Shown here: positions 46,851 to 55,572 of the stretch, one piece after another
Position numbering within the stretch: the first letter of the stretch is position 1
How the letters are laid out: each line of letters begins with the position of its first letter
Source: Variovorax sp.
Lineage (GTDB): Bacteria; Pseudomonadota; Gammaproteobacteria; Burkholderiales; Burkholderiaceae_C
Direction of reading: 5' to 3'
Length of the DNA stretch: 64,000 bases
Assembly: GCA_017744285.1 (NCBI GenBank)
Contig: JAGIBP010000033.1
Span: forward strand, 1-64,000
Translations under genes and position numbers: made by a program
Notes under the pieces: model-generated
Told to the model about the DNA's origin: nothing
The model's input: only the letters and a program-made list of their open reading frames with translations
The model's database searches: none

Positions 46851-48164
46851 ATGACTTCGTACCGAGGCAACCCGCAGGCCGTTCGCGCTCTGGTGCAGGA
46901 CGACCGCGTGCACCGCGACCTCTACATCAGCCAGGAGCTGTTCGAGCTGGAGCAGGAGCACTTCTTCGCGAACACCTGGAACTACGCGGGCCACGAAAGC
47001 CAGATCCCGAAGCCCGGCGACTACATCACCAACGAGATCGCGGGCCGGCCGCTGATCATCGCGCGCCACACCGACGGGTCGGTGCGCGTGATGATGAACC
47101 GCTGCGCGCACAAGGGCTCGCGCCTCGTGAGCTCGCCCTGCGGCAACACCGGCAAGTTCTTCCGCTGCCCCTACCACGCCTGGACCTTCAAGACCGACGG
47201 CTCGCTGCTGTCGATCCCGCTGAAGAACGGCTACGAGGGCACGCAGCTGCACGAGTGCGAGGCGGCCAAGGGGCTGGTCACGGTGAAGAATGTGCGCAGC
47301 CACCGGGGCTTCATCTTCGTGAAGATCAACGACGTCGGCCCGGGCTTCGAGGACTACTTCGGCAATTCGCTGAGTTCGATCGACAACATGGCCGACCGCT
47401 CGCCGGAGGGCGAGCTGGAGATCGCCGGCGGGTGCCTGCGCTTCATCCACCAGTGCAACTGGAAGATGTTCGTCGAGAACCTCAACGACACCATGCACCC
47501 GATGGTGGCGCACGAATCCTCCGCCGGCACCGCGAAGAGCATGTGGGCCGGCAAGCCGGACGACGAACCCAAGCCGATGGCCATCGAGCAGTTCGTGCCC
47601 TTCATGTCCGACTACAAGTTCTTCGAGGACATGGGCGTGCGCACCTACGACAACGGCCACAGCTTCACCGGCGTGCACTTCAGCATCCATAGCAAGTACA
47701 AGGCGATCCCCGACTACGACAACGCGATGAAGGCCAGGTATGGCGAGGAGCGCACCGCGCAGATCCTCGGCATGGCGCGGCACAACACGGTGTACTACCC
47801 GAACCTCACGATCAAGGGCGCGATCCAGGCGATCCGCGTGGTCAAGCCGATCGCGGCCGACAAGTGCCTGGTCGAGAGCTGGACCTTCCGGCTCAAGGGC
47901 GCGCCGCCCGAGCTGCTGCAGCGCACCGCGATGTACAACCGCCTGATCAACTCGCCCTTCTCGGTCGTCGGTCACGACGACCTGCAGGCCTACCGCGGCA
48001 TCCAGGCCGGGCTGCACGCGAGCGGCAACGAGTGGGTGAGCCTGCACCGCAACTACGACCCGGCCGAGAAGAAGGGCGGCGAGATCACCACCATCGGCAC
48101 CAACGAACTGCCGATGCGCAACCAGTACCGGAGCTGGGCCAGGTACATGACGGAGACGATGTGA
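46851..48164 (+). CDS. iadD: Rieske dioxygenase alpha subunit, IAA-oxidising
   Basis: A 437-residue ring-hydroxylating oxygenase large subunit. The Rieske [2Fe-2S] ligands are Cys85, His87, Cys106 and His109 (RCAHKGS, CPYHAW). The mononuclear iron site has Asp213, His216 and His221 in NLNDTMHPMVAHESS. In Variovorax, IadD with IadE and reductase IadC converts IAA to 2-oxindole-3-acetate (established). The assignment rests on family, position after iadC and before a small subunit, and the surrounding locus. The stop overlaps the iadE start by one base (TGATG). Confidence 0.9.
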   Translation: MTSYRGNPQAVRALVQDDRVHRDLYISQELFELEQEHFFANTWNYAGHESQIPKPGDYITNEIAGRPLIIARHTDGSVRVMMNRCAHKGSRLVSSPCGNTGKFFRCPYHAWTFKTDGSLLSIPLKNGYEGTQLHECEAAKGLVTVKNVRSHRGFIFVKINDVGPGFEDYFGNSLSSIDNMADRSPEGELEIAGGCLRFIHQCNWKMFVENLNDTMHPMVAHESSAGTAKSMWAGKPDDEPKPMAIEQFVPFMSDYKFFEDMGVRTYDNGHSFTGVHFSIHSKYKAIPDYDNAMKARYGEERTAQILGMARHNTVYYPNLTIKGAIQAIRVVKPIAADKCLVESWTFRLKGAPPELLQRTAMYNRLINSPFSVVGHDDLQAYRGIQAGLHASGNEWVSLHRNYDPAEKKGGEITTIGTNELPMRNQYRSWARYMTETM

Positions 48165-48646
48165 TGAAAGAGCCGACCCGTCAGGACCTGGTCGACTTCG
48201 TGGTGAACGAGTCGCGCCTGCTCGATGCGAAGCGCTTCGAGGAATGGAACGCGCTCTTCACCGACGAGGCCTTCTACTGGGTGCCGCTGATTCCGGACCA
48301 GGAGGACGGCATCAACCACACCTCGCACCTCTACGAGGACAAGCTGCTGCGCGAGCTGCGCATCGAGCGCCTGAAGAGTCCGCGCGCCTTCTCGCAGCAG
48401 CCGCCGAGCCGCTGCCACCACCTGCTGCAGACGCCCACGGTCGAGGCGTTCGACGCGGCCGCGAACCGCTACGTGGTGCGTACCGAGTTCCACTACACCG
48501 AGTCGCAGGGCGACGAGCTGCAGTTCCACGTCGGCACCTTCTTCCATCACCTCACGGTGCAGGACGGCGCGCTGCGCATGACCTTGAAGCGCGTGAACCT
48601 GCTCAACTGCGACGCGGCGCTGCCGGCAGTGCAGCTATTCATCTAG
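48164..48646 (+). CDS. iadE: Rieske dioxygenase beta subunit
   Basis: A 160-residue SnoaL-like small subunit of a ring-hydroxylating oxygenase, forming the structural core of the alpha3beta3 enzyme. LVDFVVNESRLLDAKRFEEW and WNALFTDEAFYWVPL at the start and LKRVNLLNCDAALPAVQLFI at the end are typical. The ATG overlaps the iadD stop by one base. With IadC and IadD it forms the minimal IAA-oxidising set known from Variovorax. Confidence 0.9.
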   Translation: MKEPTRQDLVDFVVNESRLLDAKRFEEWNALFTDEAFYWVPLIPDQEDGINHTSHLYEDKLLRELRIERLKSPRAFSQQPPSRCHHLLQTPTVEAFDAAANRYVVRTEFHYTESQGDELQFHVGTFFHHLTVQDGALRMTLKRVNLLNCDAALPAVQLFI

Positions 48647-48653
48647 GGCCGAC

Positions 48654-50276
48654 ATGCACCTCACCGTCCATGACGCCTTCTGCGCGAGCGCCAGGCGCAC
48701 GCCGCAGGCCGAGTTCCTGTTCATCGAATCGGTCACCGCCCAGGCCTACGGCATTGCGCCGGGCGCCATCACCTGGGGCGATGCCGCCGCCGAGGTCGAG
48801 CGCCTGCGCGCCGCCTATGCCCAGGCGGGCTACGGCCACGGCCACCGCGTCGGGCTGCTGCTGGAGAACCGGCCGGCCTTCCTCTTCCACTGGTTCGCGC
48901 TCAATGCCCTGGGCGTGAGCGTGGTGCCGATCAATGCCGAGATGCGATCGGCCGAGTTGAGCTACCTGATCGGCCACAGCGAGATCGGCCTGGCCGTGAC
49001 GCTGCCGCACCGCGCCGGCGACCTGCGCGCCGCCGCGAAGACGGCCGGCATCGCCTTCGAGACCATGGGGCCCGACGATGCGGTGCCGCCAGCCACGACG
49101 CCAGCGCCCCGCGCGGCGGAGCCGGTCGGGCTCGCGAGCGAATGCGCGCTGCTCTACACCTCGGGCACCACCGGGCGGCCCAAGGGCTGCATGCTGGGCA
49201 ACGAGTACTTCCTGCGCGCCGGCCAGTGGTATGCCGAGCTGGGCGACCTCTGCCCGGTGCGCCCGGATGCCGAACGCATCATCACGCCGCTGCCGCTCAA
49301 CCATGTGAACGCGATGGCGTTCTCGACCATGGTGGTGCTGGTCGCGGGCGGCTGCCTGGTGCAGCTCGACCGCTTCCATCCGAAGCGCTGGCTGCAGAGC
49401 GCGCGCGAAAGCCGCGCGACGATTGCCCACTACCTCGGCGTGATGCCGGCGATGCTGCTCTCGGCGCCGTCCGTCGATGCCGATCGCGAGCACCACATCC
49501 GCTGGGGCTTCGGCGCCGGGGTGGACCGCAAGAACCATGCGCCCTTCGAGGCGCGCTTCGGCTTCCCGCTGATCGAGGCCTGGGCCATGACCGAGACCGG
49601 CGCCGCCGCCTGCGTGATGGCGAACCACGAGCCGCGCCACGTCGGCACCAACTGCTTCGGCCGCCGCGAGGACTTCGTCGAGATCCGCCTCGTGGACGAC
49701 GAAGGCCGCGAGGTGCCCGACGGCACGCCGGGCGAACTGCTGGTGCGCTCGGCCGGCAGCGACCCGAGGCGCTACTTCTTCTCGGGCTACCTGAAGGACG
49801 AGGAAGCCACCCGCGAGGCCTGGGCCGGCGGCTGGTTCCACACCGGCGACATGGTGCGCCGCGACGCCGAAGGCAACTACTGCTTCGTCGACCGAAAGAA
49901 GAACGTGATTCGCCGCAGCGGCGAGAACATCTCGGCGGTCGAGGTCGAGAGCGTGCTCAACCAGCATCCGGCGGTGAAGACCTCGGCGGTCGCGGCAACG
50001 CCCGACGCGGTGCGCGGCGACGAGGTGCTGGCCTGCATCGTGCTGCGCGACGACGCGCAGGCGAGCGACCCCGCGCGGCTCGCGGCCAGCATCGTGGACC
50101 ATGCCCTGTCGCAGCTCGCCTATTACAAGGCGCCGGGTTACGTCGCCTTCGTCGGAGCGCTGCCGCTCACGGCCTCGCAGAAGATCCAGCGCGGGCAGCT
50201 GCGCGAACTCGCGAACGCCTTGCCGGGCCAGGCGAACTGCGTCGACACCCGTTCGATGAAGAGGAGGCAGTCATGA
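48654..50276 (+). CDS. Acyl-CoA synthetase (AMP-forming)
   Basis: A 540-residue adenylate-forming ligase. LLYTSGTTGRPKGCMLG is the P-loop, AWAMTETGAAACVM the A5 motif, GWFHTGDMVRRD the A7 motif and the catalytic lysine lies in TASQKIQRGQLRE. Its place between the IAA oxygenase and a thiolase-fold gene suggests that it activates an oxidised indole acid, such as dioxindole-3-acetate, to its CoA thioester. That substrate is inference. It starts 7 bases after iadE and overlaps the next gene in an ATGA junction. Confidence 0.9.
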   Translation: MHLTVHDAFCASARRTPQAEFLFIESVTAQAYGIAPGAITWGDAAAEVERLRAAYAQAGYGHGHRVGLLLENRPAFLFHWFALNALGVSVVPINAEMRSAELSYLIGHSEIGLAVTLPHRAGDLRAAAKTAGIAFETMGPDDAVPPATTPAPRAAEPVGLASECALLYTSGTTGRPKGCMLGNEYFLRAGQWYAELGDLCPVRPDAERIITPLPLNHVNAMAFSTMVVLVAGGCLVQLDRFHPKRWLQSARESRATIAHYLGVMPAMLLSAPSVDADREHHIRWGFGAGVDRKNHAPFEARFGFPLIEAWAMTETGAAACVMANHEPRHVGTNCFGRREDFVEIRLVDDEGREVPDGTPGELLVRSAGSDPRRYFFSGYLKDEEATREAWAGGWFHTGDMVRRDAEGNYCFVDRKKNVIRRSGENISAVEVESVLNQHPAVKTSAVAATPDAVRGDEVLACIVLRDDAQASDPARLAASIVDHALSQLAYYKAPGYVAFVGALPLTASQKIQRGQLRELANALPGQANCVDTRSMKRRQS

Positions 50277-51442
50277 CGCGGCGCCAGTCCTACGAGGGCG
50301 TGGCCGTCGCGGTGCCGGTCACGGTGCCCTACGTGCGCTACTCCACGCGCGGCGCCCACTGGTTCATCGGCCAGGCGATCGAGGCGCTGGTGCAGGCCAG
50401 CGGGGTCGAGAAGGCGCAGATCGACGGCCTCTGCCTCAGCAGCTTCTCGCTCGTGCCCGACACCGCGGTCGGCGTGACGCAGCACATGGGCCTCTCGCCG
50501 CGCTGGCTCGACCACGTGCCGACCGGCGGCGCCTCGGGCGTGATGTGCCTGCGCCGCGCGGCGCGCGCGGTGCAGGCGGGCGATGCCGACATCGTCGCCT
50601 GCGTGGCCGCCGACACGAACCATGTCGATTCCTTCCGACAGACGCTCGGCGGCTTCAGCACCTTCGCGCGCGACGCCACCTACCCCTACGGCTCGGGCGG
50701 CCCGAACTCCATCTTCGCGATGATCACCGCGCACTACATGCGCACCTTCGGCGCGAAGCGCGAGGACTTCGGACGCATCTGCGTGGACCAGCGCAGCAAC
50801 GCACTGAAGAACCCGCACGCGATGTTCAAGAAGGCGCTCACGCTCGACGAGTACATGGCGGCGCGGCCGATCTCCGACCCGCTGCATCTCTTCGACTGCG
50901 TGATGCCCTGCGCGGGCGCCGAGGCCTTCCTCGTGATGAGCGAGGGGCGCGCACGCGAACTCGGCCTGCCGCATGCGGTGATCCGCGGCGCGATCGAGCG
51001 GCACAACGCCTATTCCGACGACCCGGTGATGGTGCGCGGCGGCTGGCGCGTGGACCGCGACGACCTCTACGCGCAGGCCGGCGTGAAGCCGGCCGACATC
51101 GACTTCGTGCAGACCTACGACGACTATCCGGTGATCGTGATGATGCAGTTCGAGGACCTCGGCTTCTGCGAGAAGGGCGAAGGGCCGGCCTTCGTGCAGT
51201 CGCACGACATGACGCACGCGGGCAGCTTTCCCAACAACACCAGCGGCGGCCAGCTCTCCGCGGGCCAGGCCGGCGCGGCGGGCGGCTTCCTCGGCATGAC
51301 CGAGGCCATCCGCCAGTTGACCGATTGCGCCGACGCGCGCGCGGTGCCCGATGCGCGACTCGGCCTCGTCGCCGGCTTCGGCATGGTCACTTACGACCGC
51401 TGCCTGTGCACAGGCGCCGTCATCCTCGGGAGAGCGCCATGA
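50273..51442 (+). CDS. Thiolase-fold protein lacking thiolase catalytic residues (Ltp-type)
   Basis: A 389-residue SCP-x/Ltp-type thiolase-fold protein. The nucleophile loop reads PTGGASGVM near residues 82-90, with Gly where Cys is expected (C-A-S/T-G). The HDCF-type motif is TYDDYP (near 280, Tyr replacing His), and the GHP motif is GQAGAA (near 331). All three catalytic positions of thiolases are changed. Proteins of this kind paired with DUF35 partners, such as mycobacterial Ltp2 with ChsH2, are retro-aldolases that release acetyl- or propionyl-CoA from beta-hydroxyacyl-CoAs. The next gene begins with a DUF35 domain, so the same chemistry is proposed here. An AGGAGG site precedes ATG 50273. 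Confidence 0.87.
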   Translation: MTRRQSYEGVAVAVPVTVPYVRYSTRGAHWFIGQAIEALVQASGVEKAQIDGLCLSSFSLVPDTAVGVTQHMGLSPRWLDHVPTGGASGVMCLRRAARAVQAGDADIVACVAADTNHVDSFRQTLGGFSTFARDATYPYGSGGPNSIFAMITAHYMRTFGAKREDFGRICVDQRSNALKNPHAMFKKALTLDEYMAARPISDPLHLFDCVMPCAGAEAFLVMSEGRARELGLPHAVIRGAIERHNAYSDDPVMVRGGWRVDRDDLYAQAGVKPADIDFVQTYDDYPVIVMMQFEDLGFCEKGEGPAFVQSHDMTHAGSFPNNTSGGQLSAGQAGAAGGFLGMTEAIRQLTDCADARAVPDARLGLVAGFGMVTYDRCLCTGAVILGRAP

Positions 51443-52695
51443 CCATGCCCCTGATGCGCCCCAAGCGCAAGAACCCCGTCCTGCGCACCCGGCAGATGAA
51501 CCTGCCGCCGTGGGCGCGCGGCCGTGTCGCGCTCGGCATCACGGCCGGCGCGGCGGAAGGCCGCTTCGTGCTCCAGACCTGCGAGGACTGCGGCACGGTT
51601 CAATACCCGCCCCGCGAGGCCTGCCGCAAGTGCCTGTCGCCGCGACTGCACTGGCGCGAGCAGAGCGGCGAAGGCGAACTGCTGAGCGCCACCACGCTGC
51701 ACCACAGCAACGACCTGTTCTTTCGCGAGCGGCTGCCGTGGCGCCTCGGCCTCGTGCACCTCGATGCCGGCCCGACGCTGATGGTGCACCTGCACGGCGA
51801 GGTCGGCGAGGCGCCGCAGCGCGTGCGCGTGGGCGCGCGCCTCGACCGGGCCGGACAGGCCGTTCTCATTGGATTTCCGAACGAAGGGAGCCCCCACATG
51901 GCTGACGACAAGATGCTCCGCGAGATGACGAGCGACCCCAAATTCCGCAAGGTGCTGGTCACCGACGGCAAGACCGAGGTGGGCCAGGCGATGGTGCGCG
52001 CGCTGGTCAAGGCCGGCGCCGACATCGTCTGGGTCGGCCATGCCGAGCCGTGGAAGAAGACGGGCAGCGGCCTCGACGACATCACGGCGCTGCCGCAGGT
52101 CACGCTGGTGCCGCTGGACCTGACCAACGGCCGCTCGGTGAGCGAGCTGGCCGGCGAGATCGGCGGCAAGGTCGACATCGTGATCAACAACGCGGAAGTG
52201 CATCGCACCTTCGGCATCGGCGCGCGGCGCGGCACCGACGTCGCGAAGGCCGAGATGGACATCAACTACTTCGGCCTGCTGCGGCTGGCGCAGGAGTTCG
52301 GCCCGGCGCTCAAGGGCCGCTCGGCCGACGGCGCGACCGGCGCGACCGCATGGGTCAACCTGCTGTCGGTGTATGCGCTCTCCAATTTCCCGCCGCACGG
52401 CACCTTCAGCGCCTCGAAGGCGGCGGCGCATTCGCTCGCGCAGTGCCTGCGCGCGGAGATGCGGCCGGCCGGCATCCGCGTGGTCAACGTGTTCCCGGGC
52501 CCGATCGACGACGAGTGGAACCAGCACACGCCGCCACCCAAGCTCGCGCCCAGCGGGCTCGCGAGCGCGATCGTGAAGGCGCTGCGCGACGGCGTCGAGG
52601 ACGTGTACCCGGGCGACGTGGCCCAGGAGTGGCTCGAACGCTGGCGCGACAACCCCAAGATCCTCGAACGCGAGCTGGCCGCGGGCAACGGCTGA
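51439..52695 (+). CDS. DUF35 (Zn-ribbon/OB-fold)-SDR fusion
   Basis: One 418-residue frame carries two domains. Residues 1-150 are a DUF35 protein: rubredoxin-like zinc ribbon with Cys48, Cys51, Cys62 and Cys65 (CEDCGTVQYPP, CRKC), then an OB fold. From Met154 onward is a short-chain dehydrogenase-like domain that looks degenerate: TDGKTEVG replaces TGxxxGxG, NNAE replaces NNAG, and the YxxxK motif is FSASK with Phe323. A strong internal ribosome site allows the SDR part to be made separately. DUF35 proteins bind thiolase-fold partners; the upstream gene is one. The SDR part probably lacks normal redox activity. Confidence 0.8.
   Translation: MTMPLMRPKRKNPVLRTRQMNLPPWARGRVALGITAGAAEGRFVLQTCEDCGTVQYPPREACRKCLSPRLHWREQSGEGELLSATTLHHSNDLFFRERLPWRLGLVHLDAGPTLMVHLHGEVGEAPQRVRVGARLDRAGQAVLIGFPNEGSPHMADDKMLREMTSDPKFRKVLVTDGKTEVGQAMVRALVKAGADIVWVGHAEPWKKTGSGLDDITALPQVTLVPLDLTNGRSVSELAGEIGGKVDIVINNAEVHRTFGIGARRGTDVAKAEMDINYFGLLRLAQEFGPALKGRSADGATGATAWVNLLSVYALSNFPPHGTFSASKAAAHSLAQCLRAEMRPAGIRVVNVFPGPIDDEWNQHTPPPKLAPSGLASAIVKALRDGVEDVYPGDVAQEWLERWRDNPKILERELAAGNG
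51882..51900 (+). promoter_or_regulatory. Internal ribosome site and ATG for the SDR part of the fusion
   Basis: GAAGGGAG eight bases before ATG 51898 is one of the best ribosome sites in the operon and lies exactly at the DUF35-SDR boundary. It suggests that the SDR was once, or still is, a separate protein. One base shift in the DUF35 frame would give a TGA at 51903. Confidence 0.55.
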
Positions 52696-52708
52696 CCGGA
52701 GATATCGA

Positions 52709-53521
52709 ATGACCACCACCACCGACCTGATGTCCACCGCCCAGATCCTCGGCGGCCTCGTGAGCGCGATGGCGAGCGGCCGCATCCGCGTCGTCGACCT
52801 CACGCAGACGCTGACGCCCGAGTTCCCGCAGATCGCGCTGCCGCCCGAGATGGGCCAGTGCTGGCCCTTCCGGATCGAGGAAGTGTCGAAGTACGACGAG
52901 CGCGGCCCCGCCTGGTACTGGAACAACTTCTCGTGCGGCGAGCACACCGGCACGCACTTCGACGCGCCGATCCATTGGATCTCCGGGCGCGACCTGCCGA
53001 ACAATTCGGTCGACACCATCCCGGTGCAGCACTTCGTCGCACCTGCCTGCGTGATCGACTGCTCGCCGCAGGTGAAGGACGACCCCGACTACCTGCTCAC
53101 CATCGAGGACATCGAGCAATACGAGGCGAAGCACGGCCGCATCCCGAAGGGCGCCTGGGTGCTGATGCGCACCGACTGGTCCAAGCGCCAGGACCCGGAG
53201 GCCTACCAGAACTTCGACGAGACCGGCCAGCACACGCCCGGCCCGAGCACGGAGGCGGTGCGCTTCCTGGTCGAGCAGCGCGACGTGCTGGGCTTCGGCT
53301 CCGAGGCGATCGGCACCGATGCGGGGCAGGGCTACCACCTGCGCCCGCCGTATCCGTGCCACTACTTCATGCATGGCGCCGGCCGCTACGGCCTGCAGTG
53401 CCTGTGCAACCTCGACCTGCTGCCGCCGGCGGGCGCGGTGCTGATCTGCCCGCCGCTCAAGATCGAGAAGGGCAGCGGCAGTCCCTTGCGCGTGCTGGCG
53501 CTGGTGGGAGGCGCGTCGTGA
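52709..53521 (+). CDS. Cyclase-family metal hydrolase, isatin hydrolase-like
   Basis: A 270-residue cyclase-family (kynurenine formamidase/isatin hydrolase) enzyme. The metal-binding signature HTGTHFDAPIHW is intact, with His79, His83, Asp85 and His89 as ligands; NNFSCGE just before it and IGTDAGQGYHLRPPYPCHYF near the C-terminus complete the site. Mn-dependent isatin hydrolase of this family opens isatin to isatinate. Isatin is a known intermediate of bacterial IAA breakdown, so this activity is likely here, though kynurenine formamidase-type activity is not excluded. It starts 13 bases after the fusion gene. Confidence 0.87.
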   Translation: MTTTTDLMSTAQILGGLVSAMASGRIRVVDLTQTLTPEFPQIALPPEMGQCWPFRIEEVSKYDERGPAWYWNNFSCGEHTGTHFDAPIHWISGRDLPNNSVDTIPVQHFVAPACVIDCSPQVKDDPDYLLTIEDIEQYEAKHGRIPKGAWVLMRTDWSKRQDPEAYQNFDETGQHTPGPSTEAVRFLVEQRDVLGFGSEAIGTDAGQGYHLRPPYPCHYFMHGAGRYGLQCLCNLDLLPPAGAVLICPPLKIEKGSGSPLRVLALVGGAS

Positions 53522-54252
53522 GCGCGGCGGCATCGAAGGTCGCGGCGGTCACGGGCGGCAGCGCGGGCATCGGCCGCGCGATCTGCGAGGACCTGCTCGC
53601 GCAGGGCTACGAGGTGGTGTCGCTCGCGCGGCGGCGCAGCGACATCGACCATCCGAAGCTGCACAGCATCGAGGTCGACCTCACCGACCGCGCCGCGACG
53701 GGGCAGGCCGCGGCCGAGCTGGTGCGCCGGTTCGAAGTGACGACGGTGGTCCACAACGCCGGCGTGATCCGCTCCGCGCTGTTGGCCGACGTGAAGCTCG
53801 ACGACCTCGATGCCCTGGTCGACCTGCACCTGGGCTGCGCGATCCAGCTCGTGCAGGCCGCGCTGCCCGCCATGCGCGCGCAGCGATTCGGCCGCGTGGT
53901 GCTGCTCTCGTCGCGCGCCGCGCTCGGCCTGCAGACGCGCACCAGCTATTCCGCCACCAAGGCCGGCATGCTCGGCATGGCGCGCACCTGGGCGCTGGAA
54001 CTCGCGGCCGACGGCATCACGGTGAACGTGGTGGCGCCGGGGCCCATCCGCACCGACATGTTCTATGACGTGGTCGAGGCCGGCAGCGAGAAGGAGCGCT
54101 CGCTCGCCGCCTCCATTCCCGTCAAGCGGCTGGGCGAATCGGCCGACGTGGCGCGCGCGGTGCGCTTCTTCGCCGACCCGGCGAACAGCTTCGTCACCGG
54201 ACAGGTGCTCTACGTGTGCGGCGGCACCAGCGTGGGCAGTCTCGCGCTCTAG
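53518..54252 (+). CDS. SDR family oxidoreductase
   Basis: A 244-residue classical short-chain dehydrogenase with all motifs intact: TGGSAGIG, HNAG, the catalytic Ser in VVLLSSRAALG, and YSATK. This contrasts with the degenerate SDR domain two genes upstream. The start is GTG 53518, overlapping the preceding stop (GTGA) with a GGAGG site. It would reduce or oxidise a ketone/alcohol in the pathway; substrate unknown. It is the last gene of the first block; the following 160 bases hold the promoter of the transport block. Confidence 0.88.
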   Translation: MSAAASKVAAVTGGSAGIGRAICEDLLAQGYEVVSLARRRSDIDHPKLHSIEVDLTDRAATGQAAAELVRRFEVTTVVHNAGVIRSALLADVKLDDLDALVDLHLGCAIQLVQAALPAMRAQRFGRVVLLSSRAALGLQTRTSYSATKAGMLGMARTWALELAADGITVNVVAPGPIRTDMFYDVVEAGSEKERSLAASIPVKRLGESADVARAVRFFADPANSFVTGQVLYVCGGTSVGSLAL

Positions 54253-54303
54253 CAGTGCGTCCGCGCACCGCATCGAATTTCCGTACCCCTCGTTTTCACT
54301 GCC

Positions 54304-54350
54304 TTGTCAGCGCGAGAGGCGGTCGCTAGCATGGTTTACATCTAAACATT
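54304..54350 (+). promoter_or_regulatory. Promoter and candidate IadR operator of the transport block
   Basis: TTGTCA (54304), 17 bases, TAGCAT (54327) form a reasonable sigma-70 promoter. Just downstream, GTTTA-CATC-TAAAC (54334-54347) is an inverted repeat overlapping TCTAAACATT (54341-54350), which is identical to the motif beside iadR. A repressor here would sit at the start of transcription. Confidence 0.6.
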
Positions 54351-54412
54351 TCAGAAATCATTGGTTGGCCTGAGTCCTGCTTAACCGGATCGGAATCCCA
54401 AGGAGCCCCTGC

Positions 54413-55570
54413 ATGAAAGTCCTGACTCGTCTGTTCACGATGGCCGGCGCTGCCGCCGCCGTCAGCGTTCTCACCGCCGCGAATGCGATGGCGGCCGATC
54501 TCAAGGTCGGCTTCATCACGTCGCTGTCGGGGCCGGTGTCCTCGCTGGGCATTCCCTACGACAAGGGCATGAAGGCCGCGATCGCCTACAAGTCGGAACT
54601 GGGCGGCAAGAAGATCCAGGTCGTCTCGCTCGACGATGCCTCCGATCCGTCGACCGCCGCGCGCAACGCGCGCAAGCTGATCGACGAGGACAAGGTCGAC
54701 GTCATCATCGGCACCGCCGGATCGCCCGGCGCGCTCGCGATCGCCGCGGTCGCGCGCGAAACCAAGACGCCGCTCATCTCCATCGCCAACGCCAACCTGC
54801 CGGGCGAGGAGGGTGCGTGGATGGTCACGCTGCCGCAGCCGGCGCCGCTGATGGTCAGCGCCGTGGTCGAGCGCATGAAGAAGTCGGGCGTGAAGACGGT
54901 CGGCTACATCGGCTTCTCCGACGCCTGGGGCGACCTGGTGTACGACGCGCTGCAGAAGAGCGCGGAGCCGGCCGGCATCAAGGTGGTGTCGAACGAGCGC
55001 TATGCGCGCGCCGATGCCTCGGTCACCGGCCAGGTGCTGAAGATCGTGGCGCTGCGTCCCGATGCGGTGATCACCGGCACCTCGGGCACGCCGGGCGCGC
55101 TGCCCTACCTGGCGCTGCAGGAGCGCGGCTACAAGGGGCAGATCTACGGCATGCACGCGCTGATCAACCCCGACTTCGTGCGCGTGGGCGGCACGGCCGT
55201 CGAGGGGCTTCTGGCGCCCACGGGCCCGGTGATCGTGGCCGAGCAGCTGCCCGAGAGCAACCCGATCCGCAAGGTCTCGATGGACTTCCGCAGCGCCTAC
55301 CAGAAGGCCAACGGCGCAGCGCCCACCGATGCGTTCTCGGCCTACAGCTTCGATGCATGGCTGCTCTTCCTCGACGCGGCGTCGCGCACCCAGGGCGAGC
55401 CCGGCACGCCGCAGTACCGCGTGGCGCTGCGCGACGCGATCGTCAACACCAAGGAGCTGGTCGGCACGCACAGCGTCTACAACTTCAAGCCGGGCGACCG
55501 CTACGGCTCGGATGAGCGATCGCGCGTCATCGTCAAGCTCGAAAAAGGCCAATGGAAACTGGTTCCGTGA
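54413..55570 (+). CDS. Branched-chain-type ABC substrate-binding protein 1
   Basis: A 385-residue periplasmic binding protein of the Leu/Ile/Val type with a clear signal peptide (hydrophobic MAGAAAAVSVLTAANAMA, cleavage after AMA). The mature start ADLKVGFITSLSGPVSSLG and DAASRTQGEPGTPQYR are typical. It is one of three close paralogues in this window that share segments such as YIGFSDAWGD and NERYARAD. In Variovorax the iad locus encodes tandem binding proteins, one of which (IadK2) binds IAA specifically. Which of these three corresponds to it is not decided here. Confidence 0.9.
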   Translation: MKVLTRLFTMAGAAAAVSVLTAANAMAADLKVGFITSLSGPVSSLGIPYDKGMKAAIAYKSELGGKKIQVVSLDDASDPSTAARNARKLIDEDKVDVIIGTAGSPGALAIAAVARETKTPLISIANANLPGEEGAWMVTLPQPAPLMVSAVVERMKKSGVKTVGYIGFSDAWGDLVYDALQKSAEPAGIKVVSNERYARADASVTGQVLKIVALRPDAVITGTSGTPGALPYLALQERGYKGQIYGMHALINPDFVRVGGTAVEGLLAPTGPVIVAEQLPESNPIRKVSMDFRSAYQKANGAAPTDAFSAYSFDAWLLFLDAASRTQGEPGTPQYRVALRDAIVNTKELVGTHSVYNFKPGDRYGSDERSRVIVKLEKGQWKLVP

Positions 55571-55572
55571 AC

